A stretch of 64,000 bases of DNA from assembly GCA_016704445.1 (NCBI GenBank), contig JADJAE010000007.1, positions 62,001-126,000 on the forward strand. Reading direction: 5' to 3'. Positions 16,187-25,670 of this stretch are shown here, piece after piece. A program made the translations under genes and the position numbers. A model generated the notes under the pieces. That model saw only the letters and a program-made list of their open reading frames with translations. It ran no database searches and was not told the origin of the DNA. Numbering within the stretch: the stretch's first letter is position 1; each line of letters begins with the position of its first letter. Source of the stretch: Deltaproteobacteria bacterium. GTDB lineage: Bacteria; Myxococcota_A; Polyangia; Polyangiales; Ga0077539.

Positions 16187-17547
16187 GCGCGCAGGAGGGA
16201 GCGGATCACGTCGCCGTCGCGGAGGTACTTCCGCGGGTTGACGCCGAAGGCGGAGACGAAGGTCGCGAGCAGGTCGGGCGGGGCCACCGCGCGGGCGCCG
16301 TCGGCGAAGGTGCCGGCGTTGGCGGGCAGCATCTGGTCGTCGTCGGCGCGGCCGAAGGAGGTGTTGCCCACGAACTTCGGCGAGATCACCAGCGCCGAGC
16401 CGTTGGGGTAGTGGTCGCGGCCGAGGGTGAGGTTGATCTGCGGCGTGCGGCAGAAGTCGCTCACCACCATGATGTGCGTGTGGTCCGCGAGGCGGCGGCC
16501 CGTGCGCGTGGGGTGCGGCGCCGCGTCGAGGGCGCGCACCAGCGCGGCGATGGTGTCGAACAGCTCCTGCTGGATGAGGGGCTGGCTGCGGTAGTTGTTG
16601 GAGTGCGTGTCGTGCGACGCGCTGGAGAAGCTCACGCAGCGCACCAGGTTGCGCTTCATCGCCTCCACCGCGAAGGCGCAGTTGACCCCCGCGCGGGCCT
16701 GGAAGCGCTTCGCCGGCGTGGTGAAGAACGTCGGCTGCGCCGCGGCCAGCGAGGTGGCGTTGAAGATCGACTGCACGTCCGGCGAGAGCATCCGGGGGAG
16801 CGCCTGGAGCTGCAGCCCGAAGCCCTCGATCTCGTCTCGGTACCAGGACCGCGCGGCGAGGTCGCGGGCCTCCTCGGTGAGCATCGCGGTGACCGCCAGC
16901 CGGTCGGCGGCGGTGGTGTTCACGTTGCCGCGGTTGAGCATCTTGGAGAGCGTGTCGACGGAGCTCACCCGCAGCGGCGAGACCCGCGCGTCGAGGTCGT
17001 CGCCGACATACGTGGACGGGTAACCCACGGACACCGTCGGCAGCAGGGACTCCCTGCCGAACTCGTTGGCGAGCATGGTGTCGATGCTGGCCGCGACGGG
17101 CTTGCCCCCGGCGAGGTGCCGCCCGGTGGCCGCGAAGAAGGTGCCGTCGGGGTGGCTGACGGTGTTCATCGCGAGGCCGTTGATGACCGTGAGCCGGTCG
17201 GGCATCTCCGCGAGGGCGCCGATGGCGGGGCCGAAGCGCAGCGACGAGCCCGCCGGGCGCAGGATCTCGAAGGTGCTGCTGTCGGCGTCGAGCGGGGCGT
17301 CGCGCCAGAGGCGGATCGGGGCCGTGTCGATGGTGTCGGTGCTGCCGGGCTCGATGATGCCGCGGCGCTCGTTGCGCGGGTCGAGCGAGAGGGTCACGTC
17401 CCAGCCGCCGCTGGCGTGGATGAGCACGAAGAACTCATCGCTCGCCACCGGGGGGTCGGCGAACGCGCGAAACAGCGGCTGGCTCGCGATGCCTGCGCCC
17501 GCGGCCCCACCCAGCACCTTCAGGAACGTACGTCGACGGGTGTCCAT
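16183..17547 (-). CDS. DUF1501 family Tat-exported protein
   Basis: 454 residues. The N-terminus RRRTFLKVLGGAAGAGIAS is a Tat signal, so the protein folds in the cytosol and is exported. The body has DUF1501 traits: FFVLIHASGGWDVTLSLDPR at the start, LTVINGLAMNTVSHPDG in the middle, CVSFSSASHDTHSNNY with the conserved His residues, and MVVSDFCRTPQINLTLGRDHYP near the C-terminus, all typical of this alkaline-phosphatase-superfamily-like group found beside cytochrome-type DUF1549/1553/1588 proteins. Substrate is unknown; a secreted hydrolase role is inferred. It starts the second unit of the operon, 15 bp after the preceding gene's stop. Confidence 0.88.
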   Translation of the reverse strand: MDTRRRTFLKVLGGAAGAGIASQPLFRAFADPPVASDEFFVLIHASGGWDVTLSLDPRNERRGIIEPGSTDTIDTAPIRLWRDAPLDADSSTFEILRPAGSSLRFGPAIGALAEMPDRLTVINGLAMNTVSHPDGTFFAATGRHLAGGKPVAASIDTMLANEFGRESLLPTVSVGYPSTYVGDDLDARVSPLRVSSVDTLSKMLNRGNVNTTAADRLAVTAMLTEEARDLAARSWYRDEIEGFGLQLQALPRMLSPDVQSIFNATSLAAAQPTFFTTPAKRFQARAGVNCAFAVEAMKRNLVRCVSFSSASHDTHSNNYRSQPLIQQELFDTIAALVRALDAAPHPTRTGRRLADHTHIMVVSDFCRTPQINLTLGRDHYPNGSALVISPKFVGNTSFGRADDDQMLPANAGTFADGARAVAPPDLLATFVSAFGVNPRKYLRDGDVIRSLLRA

Positions 17548-17562
17548 TGGGTCCGTGTCCTC

Positions 17563-18327
17563 TCAGTACAGGTGGAATTCGGGGTGGCGAACGAGGCCCT
17601 CGCACACGCTCGCCCAGCCCGCTTCGGGGCCGTTGAAGCTGCGCGCGCCGGCGTCGTCGTGGCGGGTCACAGCGCCCTGGTAGAGCGTGCGGAAGCGGGG
17701 GATGCGGGACGCCGGGGCGAGCGCCGCGGGGTAGCCCAGGATGCGCCGGTGCAGCACGTCGAAGCGAGCGCCGAACTCCTCGTCCGTGAGCGCCCGACCC
17801 CCCGCCGGGAGCTCGAAGCGGAAGAGCACCCGGTCGCTGGTGGCGACGGCGCCGCGGAGGTCGTTCTGCACGGCGCGCTCGCAGAGGGCGACCCCGATGC
17901 GCTCGAAGGCCGCGAGCATGAGGGCGTTGGTCTGCGGCGCGCGGGGGATGTCCACCGCGTAGTCGGGCACGCCCAGCGCCGAGAGGTAGTCACCCCAGGT
18001 GTCGAAGAGGTTGTCGCTGGTGGCGCCGCGCAGCCGCACCTGAAGCGCCTGCGGGGAGAGTCCGCCGAAGAGGGAGATGTAGCTGCGGATGAGGGTCTCC
18101 GCGGGCATGAGCCTCGGAGGCTCCTTCGGCGTGCGGTCCTGCGCGAGCACCTCGTGGCCGGGGATCTCCGTGACCGGCGTGGGGGTGACCTCCGGCGGTC
18201 GGGTGACGACGACGCCCGCGTCGACCGGGGGAGTGGTCACCGGCGGGGTCGTCGGGGCGGGGGTGCTGTTACACCCGAGGGTAAAGACGAGCGCGGCGAT
18301 CGAGGCTCGCTGGAGGGTGGTCTTCAC
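17563..18327 (-). CDS. Lipoprotein of unknown function in DUF1501 cluster
   Basis: 254 residues. Lipobox TLGC, followed by a Pro/Thr/Val linker, then a helical globular part (ETLIRSYISLFGGLSPQALQ, LGVPDYAVDIPRAPQTNALM, ending EGLVRHPEFHLY). The final RHPEF...Y recalls the C-terminal segments of DUF1585/DUF1592-type proteins, but no CxxCH is present. Its start overlaps the stop of the upstream gene by 4 bp (ATGA), so it is translationally coupled. I cannot name a family; the context suggests a partner of the exported cytochrome and DUF1501 proteins. Confidence 0.75.
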   Translation of the reverse strand: MKTTLQRASIAALVFTLGCNSTPAPTTPPVTTPPVDAGVVVTRPPEVTPTPVTEIPGHEVLAQDRTPKEPPRLMPAETLIRSYISLFGGLSPQALQVRLRGATSDNLFDTWGDYLSALGVPDYAVDIPRAPQTNALMLAAFERIGVALCERAVQNDLRGAVATSDRVLFRFELPAGGRALTDEEFGARFDVLHRRILGYPAALAPASRIPRFRTLYQGAVTRHDDAGARSFNGPEAGWASVCEGLVRHPEFHLY

Positions 18328-20282
18328 GGCATCGCTCCTTCGCGCCAGGTGCTGGAGGCGAGGTTGTTGGCGGCGCGGTAGGCGTCCGCCCGGAGCAGCG
18401 TTCGCACCATCGAGCGCATCCGGAAGCCGCCGCTGCGCAGGGAGGTCACGAGGCTCTCCTGGAGGGGTTGATCCTCCGCGGTGAGCGAGCGGCCGAGGAA
18501 GGACTCGCTCACGTTCTTCACCACGCAGGAGGCGAACTCGGGCGCATCGACGATGGCGCGGGCGAGCCCCGGTGGGCCCTCGTCGGCGTGGGCGAGGGAG
18601 CCGTAGGCGCCTCGGAGCATGCCCTGGGCGGAGGTGCCGAAGGCGGGGTCATAGAAGCTGGTGCAGCCGCCGTTGGGGGAGTTGCCTCCGCGGGTGGCGC
18701 ACGCGGGGTTGAGCGCGGGGAAGGCCGCGGGGGGCAGGAAGGTCCACCCCGACTCGGTGACGCGGGTGAAGTAGGCCGAGAGGGGCTCGAGGGCGGCGTG
18801 GCAGGCCGCGCAGCCCGAGCGCACCATCAGGTTGGGCTCGGTGGACGGGGTGAGCGCGAGGTTCTCTGCGACGAACTGACGGCAGAGGAAGGCGTTGTAG
18901 ACGATGTGCGCTCGCGCCCTGCGGGTGCCGTACTTGGCCAGGAAGATGGGCGTGGTGAGGATGCCCGCCGCCTGCGGCCCGCGGTCGTCGACGCGCCGCC
19001 AGGTGGCGAGGTCGTGCGGGGTGAGGTCGGAGGGGACGCGCGCGGGGTCGAAGAGCGCCGAAGGCTCGGCGTAGTCGAACTGCGTGCCGTTGCCGCAGCA
19101 GGTGCTGCCCGCGAAGCCCCGGTAGAACTGCGCCGTCGCGCCGTTGACCATGGTGCCGCGGTCGGTGAGCAGGCCTCGCACGTCGCGGTCGCGCACGAAG
19201 AGGTCGTCGAGGAAGTGCACCGCCTCCTGCGCCCACCAGAAGCGCGACCAGTCGCCCTGGGTCTGCGCCCGGCTATCGAGGGGCTGATCGGCCCCGAGCG
19301 GAACATTGTCAGGGAGGTTGAACGCCGCCGGGTCGTTGCCGAGGGAGTTGCCCGGCATGCAGCGCTCGAGGCCCACGCCGCAGCCGCAGTCGTCGCTCAG
19401 CGAGACCCCGGTGCCGCTGGTGCACGACACCATCTGTCCTGCGCGCGAGCGGGCGTAGGCGGAGTCCGTCGGCGGGGCCGTCACCCGTCCGCCGGGGTAA
19501 GGCATCGTGCGGGGCAGCGCAGTGAGCCGGCCGGAGAGGTACACCACGCCGCGGTCGGCGGTCTGGGCCTCCTCGCGGCACACCCTCACCGTGGTGGTGG
19601 GGGTGGTGTTGTCGGCGTCCATGAGCAGGCCCGCGACGGGAGAGAGCGTCATGGCGGAGCCGTCGCCGGCGCTGATGCGCTGCGAGGGCGAGGCGCTGCG
19701 GTAGTCGCGGTAGAGCCACCAGGGGCGCACCTCGACGGTCCGCTGGTTCCAGGCGGCGCGGTCGATGGCGTGGGCGGTGCCGGTGAGGGTGCCGTTGGCG
19801 GCGACGGTGATGCCGGTCTCGTCGGGGGAGAGGCAGAAGTCGAGGTCGGACTCCACGCGGTCGCGGCGCTGCGACCGGCGGAAGTACACGTAGGAGGGGT
19901 TGCCGTCGGGGTCGATCACCCGCACCCGGCGGAGCACCAGCGGGTTGCTCACGAAGTTGAACATCGACCCCACCTCCAGGCGCAGCGCGTCGAGGTACAC
20001 GCGGCGCAGGCGCTCGGCGTAGGCGGCGCCCTGGAGGTGCTGGTCGATCCAGGCGTCGAGGTCGAAGCCCGGCCGCTCGAAGGCGGCGATCTCGTCGGGC
20101 AGGGGGATGCGCCCCTGGAGGTCGATGGAGAGGGCGCGGAAGAGTCGGTACTGCTCCCGCGTTGGGGACGCGTCAGCGGGCCTTGCGGCTGCGGTCACCG
20201 CCCCCAGCAGGGCCACAGCACCCATCGCGTGGATCCATCTCACGACGCACCTCCTGACGACGCGCGACTTGCGCTCGGTCAA
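18324..20282 (-). CDS. Exported DUF1588/DUF1585-like cytochrome-type protein
   Basis: 652 residues; signal peptide at about 17-38 (GAVALLGAVTAAARPADA). Early segment RLFRALSIDLQGRIPLPDEI is the DUF1549/DUF1592-type start ('R...L.lDLrGr.Pt'), with a single haem motif CAACH near 500 in VRSGCAACHAALEPLSAYF and the closing NVSESFLGRSLTAEDQPLQE plus FRMRSMVRTLL, both typical of DUF1585-like ends. It is first in the operon. Proteins of this set in Planctomycetes and Myxococcota are thought to be exported cytochromes, but substrates are unknown. The start at 20282 has a 57-bp AT-richer promoter region behind it. Confidence 0.82.
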   Translation of the reverse strand: MTERKSRVVRRCVVRWIHAMGAVALLGAVTAAARPADASPTREQYRLFRALSIDLQGRIPLPDEIAAFERPGFDLDAWIDQHLQGAAYAERLRRVYLDALRLEVGSMFNFVSNPLVLRRVRVIDPDGNPSYVYFRRSQRRDRVESDLDFCLSPDETGITVAANGTLTGTAHAIDRAAWNQRTVEVRPWWLYRDYRSASPSQRISAGDGSAMTLSPVAGLLMDADNTTPTTTVRVCREEAQTADRGVVYLSGRLTALPRTMPYPGGRVTAPPTDSAYARSRAGQMVSCTSGTGVSLSDDCGCGVGLERCMPGNSLGNDPAAFNLPDNVPLGADQPLDSRAQTQGDWSRFWWAQEAVHFLDDLFVRDRDVRGLLTDRGTMVNGATAQFYRGFAGSTCCGNGTQFDYAEPSALFDPARVPSDLTPHDLATWRRVDDRGPQAAGILTTPIFLAKYGTRRARAHIVYNAFLCRQFVAENLALTPSTEPNLMVRSGCAACHAALEPLSAYFTRVTESGWTFLPPAAFPALNPACATRGGNSPNGGCTSFYDPAFGTSAQGMLRGAYGSLAHADEGPPGLARAIVDAPEFASCVVKNVSESFLGRSLTAEDQPLQESLVTSLRSGGFRMRSMVRTLLRADAYRAANNLASSTWREGAMP

Positions 20283-20341
20283 GTCGCGAGTGTCTCGCCC
20301 TGGTTCGGGACGTCAACTACCGAAGTGTGAAGTTTTGGTTC

Positions 20342-22098
20342 CTACGTCGAGGCCCGCTCGATGCGGCCGCGCACCACGGCGCGGGCGATGGGGTGGTAGC
20401 CCGCGGCGTTGCGCTCGAAGGTCTCCCTGGCCAGCCCCTGGGTCTCGGGCCTGGCGAGCAGGGCGCTGTAGAGCGGAACCAGGTACTTCATCCGGCCCAC
20501 CGCCCCGAGCACCCGGGAGACCTCCGGGAGCACCGGGTCGTAGGCGCTGGCCAGCGCCAGCCGGAGCCAGGCGACCTTCACCTCCATGTTACCTGTCGAG
20601 GTAAAGCCGAAGCGCTCGTCGAGGGAAGCGCAGAAGGCCGCGGGCTGCGGGCGGGGGAGGCGCTCGAGCCAGAGGTTCCACTCGGTGGTGGAGAGCCGGG
20701 TGTCCGCGGCGGGGAGCGCGTCGCCCATGGCGATGACCGCGTCGAGGCGGGCCGAGCGGGCGGTCGGCGCGTTGTCGGGCATCCCCTCGCCGTCGACCCA
20801 GCGGGGGGCGTCGACGCTCGCCAGCACGCCCGGCAGCTCGCGCTCGGTGAAATCCAGGAAGGCCTCGGTGGTCACGGCCCCGAAGCGGAAGGTCTCCAGG
20901 TAGCGCCGGGCGAAGCGGTCGAAGCGCTCCCGTCCCACCGCCGTCTCGATGGCCCTCAAGAACAGCTCTCCCTTGTCATACGGAACCACGCTGAAGGCCT
21001 CGTCGGGGTCGACGCCCTCCAGGTGGGTGCGAAGCCGGGTGAGGCCCCCTTGGCCCTCGGCGATGAAGCGGGCGACGGTCTCGTCGAGGTCCTTGCGGCA
21101 GATGGCGGCCACCAGGGCGGCGGTGTCCTGACCCTCCAGCACCTCCACCATCCGGAGCTCGGCGTAGCGGGTCCATCCCTCGTTGAGCCAGAAGTGCCCA
21201 GCGTGGGCGTTGGTGACGAGGTTGCCGCTCCAGGCGTGGGCGAGCTCGTGAGCGATCACCCTCACCTGCGACCGGTCGCCCGCGAGCAGCGTCGGGGTCA
21301 CGAAGGTCAGCCTCGGGTTCTCCATGCCGCCGTAGGGGAAGGACGGGGGCATCACCAGGATGTCGAAGCGGTCCCACGCGTAGGGGCCGAAGAGGGACTC
21401 TCCCGCGGCGAGCATCCCGTCGACCTCGGCGAACTCCCACGCCGCGCCGTCGACCACCGAGGGCTCGGCCCACACCCGCGAGCGCGCTCCCAGCTCTCGC
21501 GAGGCGAGCTCGCCCACCGCGAAGGCGAAGAGGTACGGCGCGATCGGCTGCGGCATGTGCCAGCGCTCCACGGCCACGTCGCCGCGCTCCTCGCGCCCGT
21601 CGAAGGCGGCGGCCATCAGTCCCCGCAGGGGGCCGGAACCGTCAGCGCGGCGGTGAAGGTGATGCGCCGCTGCGGCGTGTCCTGGAGCGGCACCACCGAG
21701 CGCGCGTGGATCGCCTGGCACTGCGAGAAGAGGTAGGGGTGCTTCCCCCCCGCGGTCTGCGCGGGGTCGAGCCACTGAAGGGCGCTCGCGTCGGGGGCGG
21801 TGCGGTACTCGATGCTCACCGAGCGGGTCGAGTCGGGGAGCGAGAGCGAGAGCCTCGACCCGAGGATGTCCTCCGCGGCGTGCAGCTCGAAGGGGACCGC
21901 TGCGCCGCGGTCATCGGTCACCCGGGTGATGTGCAGCGCGCGGGTGTCGAGGTCGAGCGCGCCGGACGAGGGCTCGTCGAAGTGGAGCGTGGCCGTGGCG
22001 AGCAGGGTGCGTGTCGGGAAATCCACGCGCGCCTCCCACGCGAGCGAGCGGACGTGGGCGTGGCGGTCGTCGGTGTACGAGTGGGGGTCGATGCGCAT
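20342..22098 (-). CDS. M1 metallopeptidase, LTA4-hydrolase type (frameshifted)
   Basis: ATG at 22098. The first 150 codons (beta domain, ending FTAALTVPAP) and the remaining 420 codons (from LRGLMAAAFDG) lie in different frames that meet at about 21615-21625, inside a run of five C then GCAGGGGG. Together they give about 585 residues, matching leukotriene A4 hydrolase-like peptidases: PYGGMENPRLTFVTP, zinc site HELAHAWSGNLV with the third ligand in WLNEGWTRY, and a helical C-terminal domain. Family members remove N-terminal residues from peptides. A one-base indel in a homopolymer is more likely a sequencing error than decay because both halves are otherwise perfect. Confidence 0.85.
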
Positions 22099-22321
22099 GG
22101 CGCGCGGAGGCTATCGCAACGGGCCACGCACAGTCATCCGCGCACACATCACGGCACCTGCGGCGAGGTTGGCGTTATCGGACACACCGAAATTCAAGAG
22201 AGCAATCGAGAGACCTTCCGCTCCTCAAATGAACGTGATTGAAGAGACGTGACGCTCCGACTTCATGGGAGAAGCGAATGGGCGTCCGGGCAGTCACAAC
22301 GTTTCGCTCTGGAGATCCCCT

Positions 22322-23908
22322 ATGCGTGTATCCACGGTCGGCGCCCTTTGTCTTGCGCTCTGCGCTCCTGCCATGGCCTCGGCCGAGGACGTCACGGTGG
22401 CCCTCCAGGGCGCCGTCGTTCCGGTCGGGCCCGCGGGCACCACCGTGATCAACGTCGCGCGCATCCAGGTGGGCGTCGAGCGCTTCGCCGTGGTGCGGGC
22501 GCGGGCCCCGGAGCAGGCCACCCGCTGCGGCGTCGCCCCCGAGCGGGTCGCCGTCTGGGGCCGCCTCGATGGGCGCTGGACCGAGATGGCCCACGAGGTC
22601 TTCGACCGCTGTCTCAGCGCCCCGGCGAACGGCGGCCGCCGCGTCGACGCGGAGGTCCGGGCGCGGGTCGTCGACGTGCTCGAGGCGGGCGTGCACCGCG
22701 CAGAGTTTCACGTGCGCGTCGTCGATCCCCGGCGCCCGCTGGAGCTGTCGACCCTGGTCCGATACCACCGGGTGGGCGATCGCTTCACGGTGCAGCGGGT
22801 GACCGAGCCGATGGCCCCGACGCCGGGCGTGACGCCTCGCCCGCTCTCCCTCCTGGCCGACGGACGCGCCGACGCGACGCTCACCGAGTGGTCCTCGGTC
22901 GAGCCCCTGGCGAGCGGCGACCGGGGCTCGGTCTGGATCGCCCAGCGCGGAGAGCGCCTCCTCGTGGCGGGCGACCTGCTCTCCTCCGAGGAGCCCACGG
23001 TGACGGTGCACCTCGCCGAGGGCGACGTCGGCACCGGGCGGATGCGAGGGATGGACGGCAACCGCGGGCGCGCCGTGCGCCTCTCCTGCGGCGACGGGGG
23101 AGTGCGCTGCGAGCGGGCTGGCGACCGCTGGCGCCTGGAGGGCAGCGTCGACCTCACGGCGCAGGTCTACAGCCGCCGCACCCTCGACACGGTGGCGGTG
23201 CTGGCCGTGGCCGAGGCGGGAGGCCACCGGCTGCTGAGCAGCGACCCCGGGCTCAGGCTCGCGGCGGTGCGCCTCGCGACGCCCATCGACCTGCTCCGCG
23301 GCGCGTCGAGCGCGGTGGTGGCCCGCTGCGGCAGCGGCTTCGTGGGCCGCGCGTCGGCGCCCGGGGCGAGCGGAGACAGCGCGCAGCCGAGCGAGCTGGT
23401 GACCTGCGGGCCGACGTGCCGAGGCGGTCGCTGCGAGCAGACGCTGGGCACCGGCGACCTGTCGGGTCGGCTGGAGTTCGCCAACGAGGGAACCTGTCTG
23501 CGAGGCACCGGCCCTGGCGCCGCGGAGGTCGACGGCTGCCAGGAGGGCGTGAGCACCCGGCTGCTGGGTGCCATGCGGGTGCAGGGCTTCGACGCGGTGC
23601 TGGGGGTCGAGCGCACCTGGAGCGCGGACGGAGCGCAGTGGCGTCAGGGCGAGGTCTGGACGCTGGTGACCGCCTCGGCCGAGTGGCGTCGGCTGCCGGT
23701 GGGCGAGGCGCAGCAGGGCGGGTCCGCGCTGTTCAGCCGGGTGCAGATGCAGGACGGGCACCCGGCGCTCTGCCGGGATGCGGGAGGCTGCGAGGTGCTC
23801 CGGGCGCTGACGCTGCGCCAGCGCGAGGAGGCCTCGGACTCGGTGACCGGGGCGGTGGTCGCGACGCTGCGCGAGGCGGGCCTGCTCGCTCGCCGCAAGT
23901 CGCAGTAG
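22322..23908 (+). CDS. Exported protein of unknown function
   Basis: 528 residues from ATG 22322; earlier ATG at 22265 is less likely because the signal peptide MRVSTVGALCLALCAPAMASA begins here. The rest is beta-rich and Arg/Glu/Gly-rich with scattered Cys (CGPTCRGGRC near 375, CLRGTG near 398) and no membrane segment. I see no known domain. It stands alone between an M1 peptidase on the other strand and a Dabb gene. An AT-richer leader at 22170-22310 probably holds its promoter. Confidence 0.7.
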   Translation: MRVSTVGALCLALCAPAMASAEDVTVALQGAVVPVGPAGTTVINVARIQVGVERFAVVRARAPEQATRCGVAPERVAVWGRLDGRWTEMAHEVFDRCLSAPANGGRRVDAEVRARVVDVLEAGVHRAEFHVRVVDPRRPLELSTLVRYHRVGDRFTVQRVTEPMAPTPGVTPRPLSLLADGRADATLTEWSSVEPLASGDRGSVWIAQRGERLLVAGDLLSSEEPTVTVHLAEGDVGTGRMRGMDGNRGRAVRLSCGDGGVRCERAGDRWRLEGSVDLTAQVYSRRTLDTVAVLAVAEAGGHRLLSSDPGLRLAAVRLATPIDLLRGASSAVVARCGSGFVGRASAPGASGDSAQPSELVTCGPTCRGGRCEQTLGTGDLSGRLEFANEGTCLRGTGPGAAEVDGCQEGVSTRLLGAMRVQGFDAVLGVERTWSADGAQWRQGEVWTLVTASAEWRRLPVGEAQQGGSALFSRVQMQDGHPALCRDAGGCEVLRALTLRQREEASDSVTGAVVATLREAGLLARRKSQ

Positions 23909-23929
23909 GGACTCCGATCGGCAGCGCCT

Positions 23930-24220
23930 TCAGGGCGACTCGTAATCGACCACGCAGGAGCGCTCGCGGCGGGGTCCGAGCCACTCGGCGAAGGCCACGT
24001 GTGCGGGGTGTAGCGCGTAGGCGTCGAGGCCCGCGCGGTCGTCGAAGCGGGCGAGCAGGGCGACGTCCCAGGAGCGCTCGGAGCGCACCACGTCGACGCC
24101 TGCCTCCAGGTGCCTGAGCTGAGGGATCTGATCTCGCAGGGCGAGGATATGATCGCGCACCTCGGCGGCGCCGCCGGGGGAGTGGTCGAAAAGCTTGAAG
24201 AACACCACATGGGTCAGCAT
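23930..24220 (-). CDS. Dabb (stress-responsive A/B barrel) protein
   Basis: 96 residues, ATG at 24220. The protein begins MLTHVVFFKLFDHSP and continues VRDHILALRDQIPQLRHLEA, SWDVALLARFDDRAGLDAYA, HPAHVAFAEWL, which is the compact ferredoxin-like Dabb domain of about 95 residues. Such proteins are cytosolic dimers linked to stress or to small-molecule cyclisation; the substrate is unknown here. It is convergent with the exported protein gene and short. Confidence 0.85.
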   Translation of the reverse strand: MLTHVVFFKLFDHSPGGAAEVRDHILALRDQIPQLRHLEAGVDVVRSERSWDVALLARFDDRAGLDAYALHPAHVAFAEWLGPRRERSCVVDYESP

Positions 24221-24325
24221 GACGCGGGAGCCTATAGCCCCGCTCGGGTCGGCGCCCCCCTCTGAGGGCGCGATTGCTGGTAATGCTCGCGGCGGGGAAT
24301 CCCGTCTCGCACCTGGAGAGTCTTC

Positions 24326-25570
24326 ATGATGCTGCCTCGTCGAATCGCGCTGGTCCTCGCCTCGGTCTCCTTCGGTCTCGCGGGCTGCGGGGACAGCGCT
24401 ACGCCGGTCGACGCCGGCCCGGCCGACAGCGGCGTCGCGGACGTGGTCGACGTGCCCGTGACCCCGGGGGACATCCCGATGGTGGACGCGGGCTCTCCGC
24501 TGGTGCTGACGGCGACGCTCAGCGGTCGGCAGGTGGTTCCGCCTGCGTATGGCACCACCGCGAGCGGGACGGTGACCTTCACGCTCAGCCCCAACCGGAT
24601 GCTGCTCTCTTACTCGGTGACGCACACCATCCTGCTGCCGCTCGCGACGCGGCTTCACATCGGGCTCGCCGGGGAGGCCGGGGCGATGGCCCTCTCGCTC
24701 ACCAACGCCGGCGGCACCACCATCGGCACCACCGGGCTCACGGCCGAGCAGTCGCGCGCCATCATGGAGGGCCGCGCCTACGTGAACATCACCAGCTCGT
24801 CCTTCCCCGAGGGGGAGCTTCGCGGGCAGATCGTGCAGCCCGGCGAGGCCGTGTACACGGCGAGGCTCTCGGGCGATCAGGAGAACCCTCCGGTCACCGC
24901 GACCGGCAGCGGCATCGCGGAGTTTCTGGTCGACACGACGGCCAACCGGCTGCGCTACGTGGTGAACGTCACGGGGATGGCGATGGCCTCGACGGGCTGG
25001 CACATCCACACCGGGGGGCCAGGCTTCAACGGCGGGGTGCTCATCGACCTCTCCGACCCGGGGCCCGTGCCTGCCAACGCCGTCAGCGGGACGCGACCCA
25101 TCACCGCCGCGAGCGTGGCCGACCTCGAGGCGGGGCGCTGGTACGTCAACATGCACAGCGCGGCGAACCCGGCGGGGGAGATCCGTGGGCAGATCCTGCG
25201 GCCGGGGGAGCGGCTCTACATCGCGCGCATGAACGGGATGGAGGAGCTTCCGCCGGTGACGACCATGGCCACCGGGACGCTCGGGGCGATCATGAGCGCC
25301 AACCGCGACAGCCTCGCCTATGACGGCGTGGTGATGGGCGTGACCCCGATGTCGGCGCACCTCCACCGGGGCGCCCTCGGGGTGGGCGGCGACGTGGTGA
25401 CTCCGCTCACCATCATGGGCAGCAACCTCCGCGGCGTCGCGGCGCTCACGTCCTCGAGCCCGCTGCTCACGGCCCTCCCCATGGGAGGCATCTACGTCAA
25501 CGTGCACTCGACGATGTTTCCGGCGGGTGAGATCCGGGGCCAGCTCCTCGCGGCGCCTCCCTCGCCCTGA
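24326..25570 (+). CDS. CHRD-domain lipoprotein
   Basis: 414 residues. Lipobox LAGC after a signal peptide, then an Asp/Ala-rich linker (about 25-55). Three CHRD (chordin) domains follow: the first near 60-170 (LSGRQVVPPAYGTTASGTVT, with SFPEGELRGQIVQP), the second near 175-290 (LSGDQENPPVTATGSGIAEF, HIHTGGPGFNGG, NPAGEIRGQILRP) and the third near 295-410 (MNGMEELPPVTTMATGTLG, FPAGEIRGQLLA). CHRD domains occur in many secreted bacterial proteins; the ligand is unknown. A surface-exposed adhesion or binding role is an inference. Confidence 0.9.
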   Translation: MMLPRRIALVLASVSFGLAGCGDSATPVDAGPADSGVADVVDVPVTPGDIPMVDAGSPLVLTATLSGRQVVPPAYGTTASGTVTFTLSPNRMLLSYSVTHTILLPLATRLHIGLAGEAGAMALSLTNAGGTTIGTTGLTAEQSRAIMEGRAYVNITSSSFPEGELRGQIVQPGEAVYTARLSGDQENPPVTATGSGIAEFLVDTTANRLRYVVNVTGMAMASTGWHIHTGGPGFNGGVLIDLSDPGPVPANAVSGTRPITAASVADLEAGRWYVNMHSAANPAGEIRGQILRPGERLYIARMNGMEELPPVTTMATGTLGAIMSANRDSLAYDGVVMGVTPMSAHLHRGALGVGGDVVTPLTIMGSNLRGVAALTSSSPLLTALPMGGIYVNVHSTMFPAGEIRGQLLAAPPSP

Positions 25571-25578
25571 GCGGTCGC

Positions 25579-25598
25579 CTGGGGTCTCCAGACCCCAG
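25579..25598 (+). terminator. Perfect 9-bp stem hairpin after CHRD gene
   Basis: CTGGGGTCT, a CC loop and AGACCCCAG form a perfect hairpin 8 nt after the CHRD stop. No run of T follows, though GTGTTTTC lies 12 nt on, so it may be a weak terminator or an mRNA 3' stabiliser. Confidence 0.45.
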
Positions 25599-25670
25599 TG
25601 AAACAGGTGTTTTCAAGCACTTGAGAGCGGCACGAGCGGCGCAGTGGGTGGCGGCGAGGAGATCGTCGCC

